Source: Lathyrus oleraceus (taxonomy: Eukaryota > Streptophyta > Magnoliopsida > Fabales > Fabaceae). From it: a DNA stretch of 64,000 bases. Where the stretch lies: positions 180,802,782-180,866,781 of the forward strand of contig NC_066582.1 in NCBI RefSeq assembly GCF_024323335.1, read 5' to 3'. Each line of letters starts with the position of its first letter. Position 1 is the stretch's first letter. This document shows positions 46,201 to 56,717 of the stretch, in pieces. The notes under the pieces are model-generated. The model was not told the DNA's origin and ran no database searches. It saw only the letters and a program-made list of their open reading frames with translations. The position numbers were made by a program, and so were the translations under genes.

Positions 46201-46728
46201 ATTCTGACTTTGCCATCCTTCTTCGGCACAGGAACGATGTTGGCCACCCATGGGGGATAACTTGTAACAGCCAAAAAACCTGCATCCCACTGCTTCTGAA
46301 CCTCTTCCTTGATCTTAGTTGCCATATCAGGACTCGTTCTACGAAGCTTCTGCTTGACCGAAGGACATCCTTCTCTAAGAGGTAATCGATGCACCACAAT
46401 GTCTGTATCTAACCCAGGCATATCTTGATATGACCAGGCGAATATCTCCACATATTCTCTCAGCATCTCAATCAGCCTCCTCTTGACAGAGTCCTCTAAA
46501 GCAGCCCCAATCTTGATTTCTCTTTTGGCGTCCTCAGTACCCAAATTAACAACCTCCAACTCCTCCTGATGAGGTTGGATGACCCTTTCCTCCTGCTTCA
46601 GCAATCTGACCAATTCTGCAGGAAGTTCACAGTCTTCCTCACTCTCCTCTTCAGCTTGGTAGATGGGATTGTCGAAATCATACTGAGCCATAACAGAACT
46701 GTTCATAGTGAATGCCATAAGATCGCTT
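43278..46728 (-). CDS. pol: Element C RT-RNase H-RNase H-integrase (pol exon)
   Basis: Copies the element RNA into DNA and inserts it. The exon is open from the predicted acceptor (46728) to TAA 43278-43280; counted from the first in-frame ATG (46718) it is 1,146 residues. RT spans about 100-290, with YVDDMIAKS near 272. The first RNase H (about 390-520) lacks the usual first Asp and has a 9-residue gap compared with A. The archaeal-type RNase H (about 570-690) shows Asp in MFDEAV, Glu in NNEAEYEA, Asp in YGDSALVV and Asp in MADALATL. Integrase has an HHCC zinc site (VHEGSFGTHAGG..CHKCQ, about 795-845), DDE residues in WGIDMIG, IITDNGSN and NGAVEAANK (about 866, 929, 960), and a GPY/F module (WTPNYEGPYVVKKVF) at the end. 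Translation presumably starts in gag-pro and continues after splicing, so the ATG at 46718 need not be used. Confidence 0.95.
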
Positions 46729-46980
46729 CTGCATGTTTAATGCTTTGTTTTAGAAAAAGAGTTCAATAAAGTCACAAAAAACAAAAACATTGCCATTTTT
46801 ATTGTTTTGAAAAAAGGATGAAAACAAAAAATAGAAAGACAGGGATCACAAAGTTTGATTTCAAAAAATGTCCTTCATTAATGATAATCATTAAAACATG
46901 ATGAGGCCCTACAATGAATCACTACGCCTTGGGCAGATCGTAGGATTTTCATGCAAAATGACAAAACAACAGAAAATTAC
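46729..46980 (-). other. Pro-RT intron of element C (252 bp)
   Basis: Donor ACAGA|GTAATTTT at 46980 and acceptor AAACATGCAG|AAGC ending at 46729. The gag-pro frame ends at TAA 46977-46979 just inside the intron. The junction is phase 2 and rejoins the open pol frame. The intron is A/T-rich with T-runs. The phase and position are the same in A and B. Confidence 0.8.
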
Positions 46981-49900
46981 TCTGTCAGAAGAGTAACTTG
47001 AACCACTTCTTCAGCCGTCCAGTTGTTGATAGACCCCCCTGGTGCACACGGGCGAACCCAGTTGTCCAAATCACAATCACTGTCACAGTCTTCACTACCG
47101 GTTGCAGAGACGTCGCCATGATTCATCAGCCCAGCGCTGGTAAAGGTACTCGGACCCGCTTGACCATTCTGCTCTGCTTGGAGAGGCTCATAACCAACGC
47201 CAAATTTGTCTTCTTTGACAGGCAAGTCCACCATCTTGCCCCAGCCTTCAGCTTTGCCAGAATCAACAACCTCCTTAGCCTGCTTGTAAGAAGTAATTGA
47301 AGCACCTGGCTTCCTCTGCTCAGCGTACGCCACTTTCTCAAGAGCCACAGTCTCAAACGCCTGACATAAGGTTTCGTGGATCTCGCCATCCACCTCAACA
47401 TATTTGAACGAGGATAGATGACTCACCAGAATCTCTTCTTCACCGCACACAGTCACAATCTGACCGTTCCAGACATACTTGAGCTTTTGATGGAGAGTCG
47501 ACGAGACTGCCCCTGCTGCATGAATCCATGGACGCCCCAATAAACAACTATAGGCGGGCTGGATGTCCATAACATAGAAGATGATATCGAATACCTCAGG
47601 ACCTATCTTCACAGGCAAGGTAACTTCCCCACACACAGAACGTTTGGAGTCGTCGAAAGCACGAACGATCAGGTCACTGGGAGTAAGCACAAACCCTTCC
47701 ACATCAATCTTCTTCAGAATCTGCTTAGGCAGCACATTCAGCGACGACCCGGTGTCTACCAATACGTGAGACAACACTGCCCCCTTGCACTCCATGGTGA
47801 TGTGCAAGGCTTTGTTATGGTTCCGCCCTTCAGGCGGTAAGTCCAGGTTGGTGAATCCTACACCATGCCTGGTGCTCACATTGGCCATCACACCCTCCAG
47901 TTGATTGACAGAAATCTCCTGAGGCACGTAAGCCAGATTCAACATCTTCAGCAAGGCATTACGGTGTGCCTCAGAGCACAACAACAGTGAAAGTATAGAA
48001 ATCTTGGACGGAGTTTGATTCAACTGATCTACAATCTTGTAGTCACTCTTCTTGATTATCTTCATAAACTCCTCCACGTCCTTCTCAAATGACCCCTCGG
48101 GCGCTTCCTTCTGGACAGGTTCTTCCTCAACCACAGCTTGCTTACCCTTTGCTTTGGCGAGAGCCTCAGCATTATTGTCCCTCAAAGGCTGCGGTGCGAA
48201 CAGACGACCGCTTCTGGTAAAACCTCCTGGACCCCCTACATTATCCACAGCCGGACCAACAGTTGCAGGAACTCTATTCGGTAAACCAATTGTCACTGGA
48301 GTTTGATTCACTGGTCTCGTCTGACTTTCAGCCCTTCTGTAACTGCGGTGAGCATTATCATACTTCCACGGCACGGCTCTACTATTCTCAACAGCCCTTC
48401 TTCCAGACGCAGCGATAGTAGTTGGAGCACTGATGGTTACAGGCACGGAAATGGTAACTGGGGTACCATTTGCTGCAGGTGCACTAACGACCCTTTGTCC
48501 ACGTCCTTCAGACGGTTTAAAGTAAATGGTGATAGTTGACACTGTTCCACGATCTTTTACAGCCCTACTGAATTGCAAACAACCCTCATCCATCATACCC
48601 TGGATACCGGCCCTTAACTGGTCGCAACCATTCTCAGATTCTGCACAGCCCAAACAATCCTCATCACAGCCCGGGTAGACACCCCCATTCAGCAGACGGC
48701 CCTTCACAACTAGCAGAGAAGTCTGAACATCATCAACATTAACAACCAGATCTTCAGCTTCTTTCCCCTCAATATTGTTCACTCTATGCCCACCATGCTG
48801 AGGCATAGGGTTGTTTACGACGTTAGGCACTGGAGCGAAGTTGATTGCTTTGGCATCGATCAAATCTTGGACCTTGTGCTGGAGAGCCCGACACTTCTCA
48901 GTATGATGCCCTGGTGCCCCAGAGTGAAAGTCACAACGGACGTTGGCGTCGTACCCAGGAGGCAATACTGTAGGCGGAGCCATTGTACGCAACTCAACCA
49001 TCCCCAACCTGAGTAGTTCGGGCAGCAGTTCGGCGTACGACATGGGTAGCGAATCAAAACGTCGATCAGGCATCCTTTGTCTGGGCTGATACGGACGTTG
49101 CTGTTGTTGTTGTTGTTGCGGTTGTTGAACTCTTTGTTGTTGTTGTTGACGAGGTTGAGGTGCCGGAATGGTCACTGCAGCAGCTTGACGGTATTCAATT
49201 CTGTTCTGATCTCTGCGGTGTTGAACAGCATTAGTTTCACCCTCTCTTCGACGAGGTGCCCCAGCAAACGGCTTCTTAGAAGAAGAGGAACCAGCATCTT
49301 GGATCTTCCCAGTTTTAATCAAGCTCTCAGTCCTCTCTCCACAAATGACAACATCAGAAAAACTACCGAATGGGCAGCTCCCCATCCGGTCCATAAACAC
49401 ACCCTGAAGAGTGCCGATAAACATATCTGTCAACTCCCTCTCCAGCATAGGGGGTTGAACTCTAGCAGCCAGTTCACGCCACCTCTGGGCGTACTCCTTG
49501 AAGCTTTCATTGGATTTCTGACATAGACTCTGCAGCTGAGTCCGGCTCGGTGCCATGTCCATGTTGTGTTTGTATTGCCTCAAAAAGGCCTCACCCAGAT
49601 CCCTCCAACAGCGGATAGAATCTCTCTTCAATTCCATGTACCAGTCCAAAGAAGCCCCAGATAGACTATCTTGGAAAAAATACATCCACATCTTTTCATC
49701 ATCGGTATACGCAGAGATTTTTCGATAATAAGCCTGCACATGGGTGCGAGGGCAAGAAGTACCGTTGTATTTATCGAAGGACGGTGCTTTGAACTTGTAA
49801 GGGATTCTCAAACCTTCCACCAACCCCATATTGGTAACATCAAAACCGAGAGAATTCTGACATTCCATAGCTCTAATTTTCTCAGCAAGGGCATCAACTT

Positions 49901-50297
49901 TACGATCCCTCTCATTAACCCTTCCCAGAACGTCTTCGTCTTCACTGAGCAGAGAAAACATATCCTCTTGTCTGTCAACAATCGGAACAGGATTACGGGC
50001 CGGGGCACGGACTGCTCTGGCATTAGCGGCATCTGGAGCAATAGGTTGACCGTTGATTCGAATACCCCCCAACTCATCACCTACAGCATAGTTGTTGATG
50101 GGTACAGCAGCAGCAACATTATTATCATTGACCGGGCCTCCCTCTGGCGGAGCATGGTTGACCGGTGGAATTGCAGCCTCTTGTCTCTGAACCATGGCTC
50201 GAAGTTCTTCTTGACCTTGTGCAACCCCTTGCATCATATTCATAAACTGGGCCATGTTAGCCTTCATCTCAGCCAACTCTGCTTGAACTTGATCCAT
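46977..50297 (-). CDS. gag-pro: Element C gag-protease
   Basis: Intact 1,106-residue frame from ATG 50295-50297 (MDQVQAELAEMKANMAQ, coiled-coil-like start). It packages the RNA and matures the polyprotein. The Ty3-type gag core lies at about 185-300 (HVQAYYRKISAYTDDEKMW, FFQDSLSGASLDWYMELK, SFKEYAQRWRELAARV), followed by a Gln-rich segment at about 385-410. A zinc-knuckle-like CDFHSGAPGHHTEKC is near 455-470, and the aspartic protease has VLVDTGSSLNVLPK near 847 and YSCLLGRPWIHAAGAVSS after it. Without splicing it stops at TAA 46977-46979; with splicing it continues into pol. The same start is conserved in A and B, and an open upstream stretch (RPHRYSTRLNQQRG) precedes it. Confidence 0.95.
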   Translation of the reverse strand: MDQVQAELAEMKANMAQFMNMMQGVAQGQEELRAMVQRQEAAIPPVNHAPPEGGPVNDNNVAAAVPINNYAVGDELGGIRINGQPIAPDAANARAVRAPARNPVPIVDRQEDMFSLLSEDEDVLGRVNERDRKVDALAEKIRAMECQNSLGFDVTNMGLVEGLRIPYKFKAPSFDKYNGTSCPRTHVQAYYRKISAYTDDEKMWMYFFQDSLSGASLDWYMELKRDSIRCWRDLGEAFLRQYKHNMDMAPSRTQLQSLCQKSNESFKEYAQRWRELAARVQPPMLERELTDMFIGTLQGVFMDRMGSCPFGSFSDVVICGERTESLIKTGKIQDAGSSSSKKPFAGAPRRREGETNAVQHRRDQNRIEYRQAAAVTIPAPQPRQQQQQRVQQPQQQQQQQRPYQPRQRMPDRRFDSLPMSYAELLPELLRLGMVELRTMAPPTVLPPGYDANVRCDFHSGAPGHHTEKCRALQHKVQDLIDAKAINFAPVPNVVNNPMPQHGGHRVNNIEGKEAEDLVVNVDDVQTSLLVVKGRLLNGGVYPGCDEDCLGCAESENGCDQLRAGIQGMMDEGCLQFSRAVKDRGTVSTITIYFKPSEGRGQRVVSAPAANGTPVTISVPVTISAPTTIAASGRRAVENSRAVPWKYDNAHRSYRRAESQTRPVNQTPVTIGLPNRVPATVGPAVDNVGGPGGFTRSGRLFAPQPLRDNNAEALAKAKGKQAVVEEEPVQKEAPEGSFEKDVEEFMKIIKKSDYKIVDQLNQTPSKISILSLLLCSEAHRNALLKMLNLAYVPQEISVNQLEGVMANVSTRHGVGFTNLDLPPEGRNHNKALHITMECKGAVLSHVLVDTGSSLNVLPKQILKKIDVEGFVLTPSDLIVRAFDDSKRSVCGEVTLPVKIGPEVFDIIFYVMDIQPAYSCLLGRPWIHAAGAVSSTLHQKLKYVWNGQIVTVCGEEEILVSHLSSFKYVEVDGEIHETLCQAFETVALEKVAYAEQRKPGASITSYKQAKEVVDSGKAEGWGKMVDLPVKEDKFGVGYEPLQAEQNGQAGPSTFTSAGLMNHGDVSATGSEDCDSDCDLDNWVRPCAPGGSINNWTAEEVVQVTLLTE

Positions 50298-50707
50298 ACC
50301 TCTCTGTTGATTCAGTCTTGTTGAGTAGCGGTGCGGACGTTGATCAGCTATCCTGCCTGAACAGGAACCAAGAGTGAGAAGTCACGACCAAGAACACCTG
50401 TTATGCAAAATGATATGAGTATGGTGCTAATGATGCGTATGATGCACATGATATGTTCATTCCTCAGGCATTCAAAGAGCCTGAGTCATCCTCAAAAGAT
50501 GGCAACCTGCAGCAAGAACAACATAGAAGCACAGAAACAACATACACAAGAGTGATGAGTACAATGTGAAACCAACAACCTCATCTATATGAGTAACAGG
50601 ATCATACAACAAAGTCGACAAAGAAAACCCAAACAATCGGAGTACAACAATGAATCACATCCAACAAGCCTGGAGGTGATTCTCAACATACATATCAAAG
50701 ATACAAG
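50298..50707 (-). other. ORF1-gag spacer of element C
   Basis: About 410 bp without a gene. Holds GCATAACAGGTGT (plus 50394-50406), matching the candidate acceptor in A and B. Confidence 0.7.
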
Positions 50708-52348
50708 CTAAGACAAACGGCCTCCCGGAATGAGAGTCTTCAAGTACTGACACTGGTCTATCAACAGGTCACATTCTGAACATTCTGGCAAAAGAGTGAT
50801 CTTCTCCTTCAGTTGTCGTCTAACCTCTACCACTTCTCCTCCAAGGTGGTTCTCTGATGCCTGTCTCAAGTCTACTTCCTTCTTCAACTGGATGTCTTTA
50901 TCTCTGAGTTGCTTCTCCAAGTCTCTGATCTTCTTCTGATAGCTGGCCTCAACTCTCTGCAACCTCAAGCACTCCCGGTGTTCTGCATCTAACATGCTCT
51001 CCATCTCCTCGTAGGATCTCTTCTTGTTTCTCAGTCTGCTAGCATCTTCTTCTCGCACTCCTCTGAGTTGATGAGCCAAATTCAACCTATCAGCTTTGGC
51101 TTTGTACAGCTCCATCTGGGTATCTTGCTCCTTCCCTCTCAAACGGCGATTCTCCATCAGGGCTTGCTTGTAGTGCTCCGCAGGCACACTCTCAGCAAGG
51201 ATCAAAGGTGGTTGCTCCTGCAACGGCTCCATCCTATCGTAGGGTAACAACAAAGTTTCTACTCTCTCCTTGACCCAATCAGTGTAATCGGGCATAGCAA
51301 CGGCAAACTTCTTCCCTAAGACAGATCCATCCTTCATACCAATAGACTTCCAAGCTTTCCCTATCTGCTCCAATCTGTCCGGGTCACTCTGCTTCTCAAA
51401 ATACACACTTTCAGCTACCTCAGCCTCTAGTGGTCTTCCCTTCATCACAAACCCCAACTGGCGAAGAGAAAGAACCGGGTTGTAATTGATGCAACCCCTA
51501 GTCCCTACGAGTGGCACATTACGGAATCCTCCACAGCTCATAATGACGTTACGCACATCCATCCGGTAAGATTGCCACCTGATATCATAGGAGGTAAGAG
51601 ACATGACCCTCTGAGTCCACTTATGCGTGCTCTGAGCATCCACAAAAGGTCCACTGACTGGCAGGAGAGACAAGAACCATCTGAGCAAAAGCGGGAGACA
51701 ACACCTGATAGCCCCACCCTTACCATGCCTACTGTGAATAGCATAGTAAGTGTCAGCCAACAGAGTAGGAACTGGATTTCCTCCAATGAAAATACTGACT
51801 GCAGCATAGTCAACAAAATTGGGCATACTCGGAAACAGGACGATCCCATAGATCATGACGGCCAACTGATCATGAAAGGCTTCCCAACTTCTCTTCTCTG
51901 CTTCTTCTCTAGCTACCCTCAACAGAAACTTCAAAGGCAATCCTACAACATCCCCACTGGACTTCCAACTATCACTGACTTCTTTGATACCCAAATGGAG
52001 AGCTCTGGCGACAACTCTGAAATCAACCTCCTTGGGCACATCCAAGAAAGGAACCTGATACCGGACCGGGACACTCAGCAGGATGGAGTACTCCTCAAGA
52101 GTAGGCGCCAACTGATAATCTTGAAAGGTGAAACAATGAAGCTCTGGGTCGTAGAACTGTAGAAGAGTCTGCAACGGCACCGGATCGACTACCATCTTCA
52201 ACAGTGTCAGAATATCTCCATACTGGTCAACAAACCCCTTCTGGTTACCACTGGTCATAAGGTTGCTCAACTCAATCAGAGACGTCAAAGGTTCACGGTG
52301 AAAGCTGTAGGAACAAGTCTTCCGCTTCAACTCTGGGACTGTTGCCAT
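50708..52348 (-). CDS. Element C ORF1 (plant mobile domain-like, DUF7745-type, coiled-coil tail)
   Basis: Intact frame; I choose ATG 52346-52348 (MATVPELKRKTCSYSF, 546 residues) because it aligns with the start in element A, although 16 in-frame codons precede it. Residues about 20-390 carry the domain shared with A: LQTLLQFYDPELHCFTFQDY, LAPTLEEYSILLSVPV, MIYGIVLFPSMPNFVDYAAV, GNPVPTLLADTYYAIHSR, MSLTSYDIRWQSY and SLRQLGFVMKGRP. Residues about 400-520 are charged and heptad-like (RGVREEDASRLRNKKRSYEE, KKIRDLEKQLRDKDIQLKKE), a probable coiled coil. A pair of cysteines (PECSECDLL) lies near the end. Function is unknown; encoded upstream of gag on the same strand. The tail is about 65-100 residues longer than in A. 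Confidence 0.85.
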   Translation of the reverse strand: MATVPELKRKTCSYSFHREPLTSLIELSNLMTSGNQKGFVDQYGDILTLLKMVVDPVPLQTLLQFYDPELHCFTFQDYQLAPTLEEYSILLSVPVRYQVPFLDVPKEVDFRVVARALHLGIKEVSDSWKSSGDVVGLPLKFLLRVAREEAEKRSWEAFHDQLAVMIYGIVLFPSMPNFVDYAAVSIFIGGNPVPTLLADTYYAIHSRHGKGGAIRCCLPLLLRWFLSLLPVSGPFVDAQSTHKWTQRVMSLTSYDIRWQSYRMDVRNVIMSCGGFRNVPLVGTRGCINYNPVLSLRQLGFVMKGRPLEAEVAESVYFEKQSDPDRLEQIGKAWKSIGMKDGSVLGKKFAVAMPDYTDWVKERVETLLLPYDRMEPLQEQPPLILAESVPAEHYKQALMENRRLRGKEQDTQMELYKAKADRLNLAHQLRGVREEDASRLRNKKRSYEEMESMLDAEHRECLRLQRVEASYQKKIRDLEKQLRDKDIQLKKEVDLRQASENHLGGEVVEVRRQLKEKITLLPECSECDLLIDQCQYLKTLIPGGRLS

Positions 52349-53170
52349 CTCTATCAGTGAACAAGCTCTGGAATGTACCTTAGAAATGATATGCATGCAT
52401 GGATTAGTTTTTTCTTTTTCTTTTTTTTCCCCTTTTTTTTTTGTATCTTTTTATTGCGTTTCTTTTGAAAAATAAATATGATATGATGCAAATGATGCAG
52501 ACACGACTGGTTGGCTGTGTCTCTCGGAACACAGGATCAAAGCTTCGGCTTGAACTCGGAACCACAAATTCATCTGAAACCCAAAGTCATCTGAGACCCC
52601 AAAATTCTGAACCAATAGTCACCAACAGGATCACAAGTCACCAACAAGTCACCAACAAGTCACCAACAAGTACCTGTAATAATGATCATTCCCTCCCCAC
52701 TCACGGGTGTCATCTAGGCCAGGGTAAGGTCGAGAGAAACGCAGCATAAATAACCTTTCGCAGAACATCATCATATACACACCCGAAGTATGTAACGATA
52801 ATATCCCACCAGGGTCTGAACTGCTCGTGATATCAATGTTCCGCTAAGTGGCGCAATACCACCCGCTTCCCATGAATCACTCTATTCCTAAGTATCCTAG
52901 ATTTCACTCATGGCCTGGGTATTGGGCCTTTTACCTCATGTAACTCCCACCCCAACAGAGAGAAACAGACAACCAGCCAGATGAACAGATGAATATGAAT
53001 GCAAACATTAATGCAAACATAAATGCAAACAATAAATGCAAACGATAAATGCACATATATACAAATGAACGCAACAAATAACAACCAATAGCAACCAAAG
53101 CCCTAACCTAGAGAGCGCTAGGAGAGACTCGCTTAGGGAAGACGGACCAGCACAGGTCAACTTCTCTTTG
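52349..53170 (-). other. 5' leader of element C
   Basis: Untranslated. An A-rich run (plus-strand T-run, about 52408-52441) lies just before ORF1. Short tandem repeats occur at about 52630-52672 (CAAGTCACCAA, 3-4 copies) and 52999-53050 (ATGCAAACATAA-like, 4 copies). No gene. Confidence 0.75.
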
Positions 53171-53188
53171 TCCCCAGCAGAGTCGCCA
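53171..53188 (-). other. Primer-binding site of element C
   Basis: Minus strand TGGCGACTCTGCTGGGGA, 2 bp inside the 5' LTR, identical to that of element B. Confidence 0.92.
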
Positions 53189-54720
53189 GCTGTCGCATCA
53201 CGCGAAAAACCGGCGGGAAAACAAGAACAACAGAGCCGCCACCGTGCGTTATTTATCCCAAAAGAGGGAAAGGAAACGCTCAGAGTAAACCTGGAAAGAA
53301 CATGGTCTCGCGACCAAAGAGAATGGGTTCGGGAGTCGGTTATGCGAAGGGAAGGTATTAGCACCCCTACGCATCCGTCGTACTCGACGGGATCCACGCA
53401 CAAAAGGAAGGAAAATGGTTGCTAAACACTGCTCAAACTCACACACACTGGCTGAAAAGAGACAAAAGAAACTGACTGAAACTGACTCGGCAGGATACCG
53501 CATCCTGGGCCTACTTAGTCTATCAGGCATAGACATCAGAGTCGAAGTAGTTCGGACTGGGGAAACGACACATGCTCGCTAGGATATCGCATCCTATGCA
53601 TACGTATCTTCTCGGACGAGAGAAGAATCAGAGCATTCGTAGCTCGGCCGACACGCACACAAACAAACACAGGCAAAGGCAAACATGGAGCCTGAATGCC
53701 AATCACTGGACTTACATCAGCATCCGAACCAAAACACACACAAAGAGGCAAACGTGGAGCCTGAATGCCAATCACTGGACTTATGTCAGCATCCGAACCA
53801 AACACACGCACACTGGAACCCAAATGCCACTCGATGGACTTACATCAGCTTCCAAGCACACAACAAGGCAAAACAAAGACACAGGCGCCCGGAGAGATCA
53901 GCTCATCTCCTGCCTACGTACCTCATCTGGTATGAGGATCAGGGCGACGTAGTTCCCCTACGCAGGGAAAAAGGACTAGCCTAACCAGATAACAGAGGGA
54001 GACACAACACTAGGGAGACTACGACTCGAGCCTAGATGTTATCATGCAAAATCATCCCTAAGTTAAGGTTTCTAGCTAACTGGCAGAGGGAGCCAGCCTA
54101 TCCTAGTCATGACTTGCACAGGAAGCAAGCCACACACACACTTAACTTGCACAAGAAGCAAGCCAAGCAAAACCTAACTTGCACAGGAAGCAAGTCTAAA
54201 CTAACCCTAACTTGCACAGGAAGCAAGTCAAACAAACATACAAGCACAGGTAGCACACACTATATACAAACAAGGGCTCACACAAGGGTTAGGTTTTAGT
54301 CGAGGGGTCATATCAACCTCAACAAACAAACCTCTGGAACTGGGTGAATGTGCTCTTAACCTTGCCATTGAGGGGCTAAGGTGAAGCAGATGAAAGGTGA
54401 GTGAAGATAAGACTTCACAGCTCTTATCCCTGGCCTGGGAGAGCTTTAAGACAAGGATGTGTGGGTTCAGAAAGTGGGAACCCTTCTACACATTTGAAAC
54501 TGACTCAACTGTACAATTGTACAAGATCTTGGATTTGTATCTGCAATGCATCAACACAGTGGTGTGAGCAAAACAGATGACACACTGAATAGCAGGGGAT
54601 AGGTTGCATATCCCTTGGGTTCTGCCAATTGCCTCTTCACTTAGGAGGTCTTTGACTCTATGCAAGGACAAAAGTAAACAGTCACAAACATTGCCTCTTA
54701 AGGAGGACTTCAGACAGTTG

Positions 54721-54742
54721 CCTGGCCAAGTAACAGGCCAGG
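54721..54742 (-). other. Conserved LTR stem-loop (element C 5' LTR copy)
   Basis: CCTGGCC-8 nt-GGCCAGG, 100 nt downstream of the last acceptor-like site on the element strand, so it would be kept in a spliced leader. Confidence 0.7.
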
Positions 54743-54947
54743 TCTTCCAGACTACATGAAGATTAGAAGTATACCTCAATGCAAATTGCTTATACAAGCA
54801 AAGCAAAGCAAAAGTTCACAAGGAACCGAGCAACTAAAAGCACCTGAAATGGTCAAGCAGATGTTAGTATGCAACTTCAAAACAACAGTTAATCATAAGC
54901 AAATGAAGGTGCAAGGCACAAGGCTCAAGGCATGTGAGCCAAGCCAC

Positions 54948-56717
54948 CTACAAAACAAACAAGTTAGACAATGATATTCAAGCAAGCTCAATCAAAAAAG
55001 AACTGGTCTCATTGGTCATTTGTTGGTCAACCTGAAAACATGAGCTCAAAGGTGAGTAACAGGACCACTAGGGCAAGCCTAGGGTCAAAAATGAATGAAA
55101 AAGTTCAAACAGCAAGTGGTAAGCATCCAAATTCATGTTCAAACAATCAAGAAACAAAACCAATTGGATTCACCTTCATATCAATCATCATCATCATTTC
55201 ATGAACAATTTAGGTCAAGGTATAGCAAACAGAAGCTCATAGAAGTCAACAGCAAGACTTAACTCAAAAGCAATCTTAAACATTTCCAAAAATCACCAAA
55301 TAAATCATGATCAATCACAACCCACAGCAAGGTAAGCATGTCAAACTTCATCTCATTTGGACAAGTGGAAGGCAGTCAATGAAAATCATAAAGTCAAAGC
55401 AATTTTGAACATGCTCAAAGAAGTCAACCAAACATGCATCAACTTAGAAAAATCATAAATCAGAGATGGTGTATGATAAATGAATGGGACTAAAACCATG
55501 GCAAAGATGAGGATGTCTAGTTATCTCATGTAAAATTTCATGTCCATCCAATAAAGTATGAGAATTTCACAAATGAAATGGGAACATGTGTCACACAAAG
55601 TCAACATTTGACTAAGCAGGGGAGAAAATCTCAAACAATTAGGAAATGCCACAAATAATTCCAAGAAAATTCACATGTAAACTAGACATCCAAGAGTAGG
55701 TTCATGCAAAAAATCAGATCAATTGGAGGTGAAGAAGCATGGTAATGAAAATAATGAAGTTGGACATCAATGGTGTGACACAAATTGTCACACCCTAATT
55801 CAAAAAATCATAACTCACAAACCAGCAATGATAAATTCACAAACTCTACACCAAAATCACCATGAGTGTGTCTAGTTTAAGCACAAAAAATTTGGGAGCC
55901 ATTGGATAAAGTATCACCATTTCACAAATGTTTTGGCAAAGTGTACAAAAATTGGGTACATGAACAAAACCCTAATGCCATTTAAAATTCACTCATCCAA
56001 AAAATCAGCAAAAATCATGATAAAATAATAGACATCAAACAGGACATGATGCAAAAATTCCCACTGAATTTGGAATTAAAATGAACAAGTTATGAATTTT
56101 CAAAGATTGATGATCAAATGAAACAATTATTGAAAATTAAATGAATTAATTTGCATTATTTAAATGACCGGATGGCAATTGTGTAAATATGGCTTTCACT
56201 AATTCAAACGGTGTCGTTTTGCTCCATGAAACGGAATGTTCCTATTGGTCAGTATGAATGAAACAAGGAACGGTTCATGCAAAACCCCAACACGCGAAAT
56301 CCGCAGGAAACTCATGTGTTTTCGCAGGTAATGTCGCAGCAAGGCGATGAAGGTTGCGGATAAATCCGCAGGTAATGTGCAGCAAGCAAAACGCGATTCT
56401 GGCAATGGCTTCCTAGGGTTTCGCTGTACCATTCACAATTCAAATTTCCAGCAAGAATTTTTGTCAACCAAACTCAACAAACAACATATCAATGCGTTCC
56501 TCTTGCCTTGCACATCAATATTATAACAACTATTAAACTTAAATCATGCAAGAATGGAAGGAACAAGCAAGATAACATTTAGACATCAAAGTTCATTTCA
56601 CCATATCTCTCTAAATACTCAACCAATCATCACGATTCAAAGAGCAGAATAATCAGCAAGGCAAGCTCTACACAAAGCATAGCATCATTTCAAGAAATGA
56701 GAGATTCGAATCCTTAC
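54948..56717 (-). other. Predicted intron in LTR leader of element C (1,770 bp)
   Basis: Element strand: donor AAAAACAA|GTAAGG at 56717; acceptor GTCTAACTTGTTTGTTTTGTAG|GTGG ending at 54948, with a CTAAC branch motif. The interval is T-rich on the element strand. The donor lies 375 nt after the place corresponding to the TATA box. Alternative acceptor-like sites end at 55032 (TTTTCAG|GTTG) and 54844 (ATTTCAG|GTGC). Prediction only. Confidence 0.5.

Noticed and set aside
53171..53188. tRNA gene suggested by tRNA-like TCCCCAGCAGAGTCGCCA
   Set aside because: Only the 18 bases complementary to a tRNA 3' end are present, at the expected distance from an LTR: a primer-binding site, not a gene.
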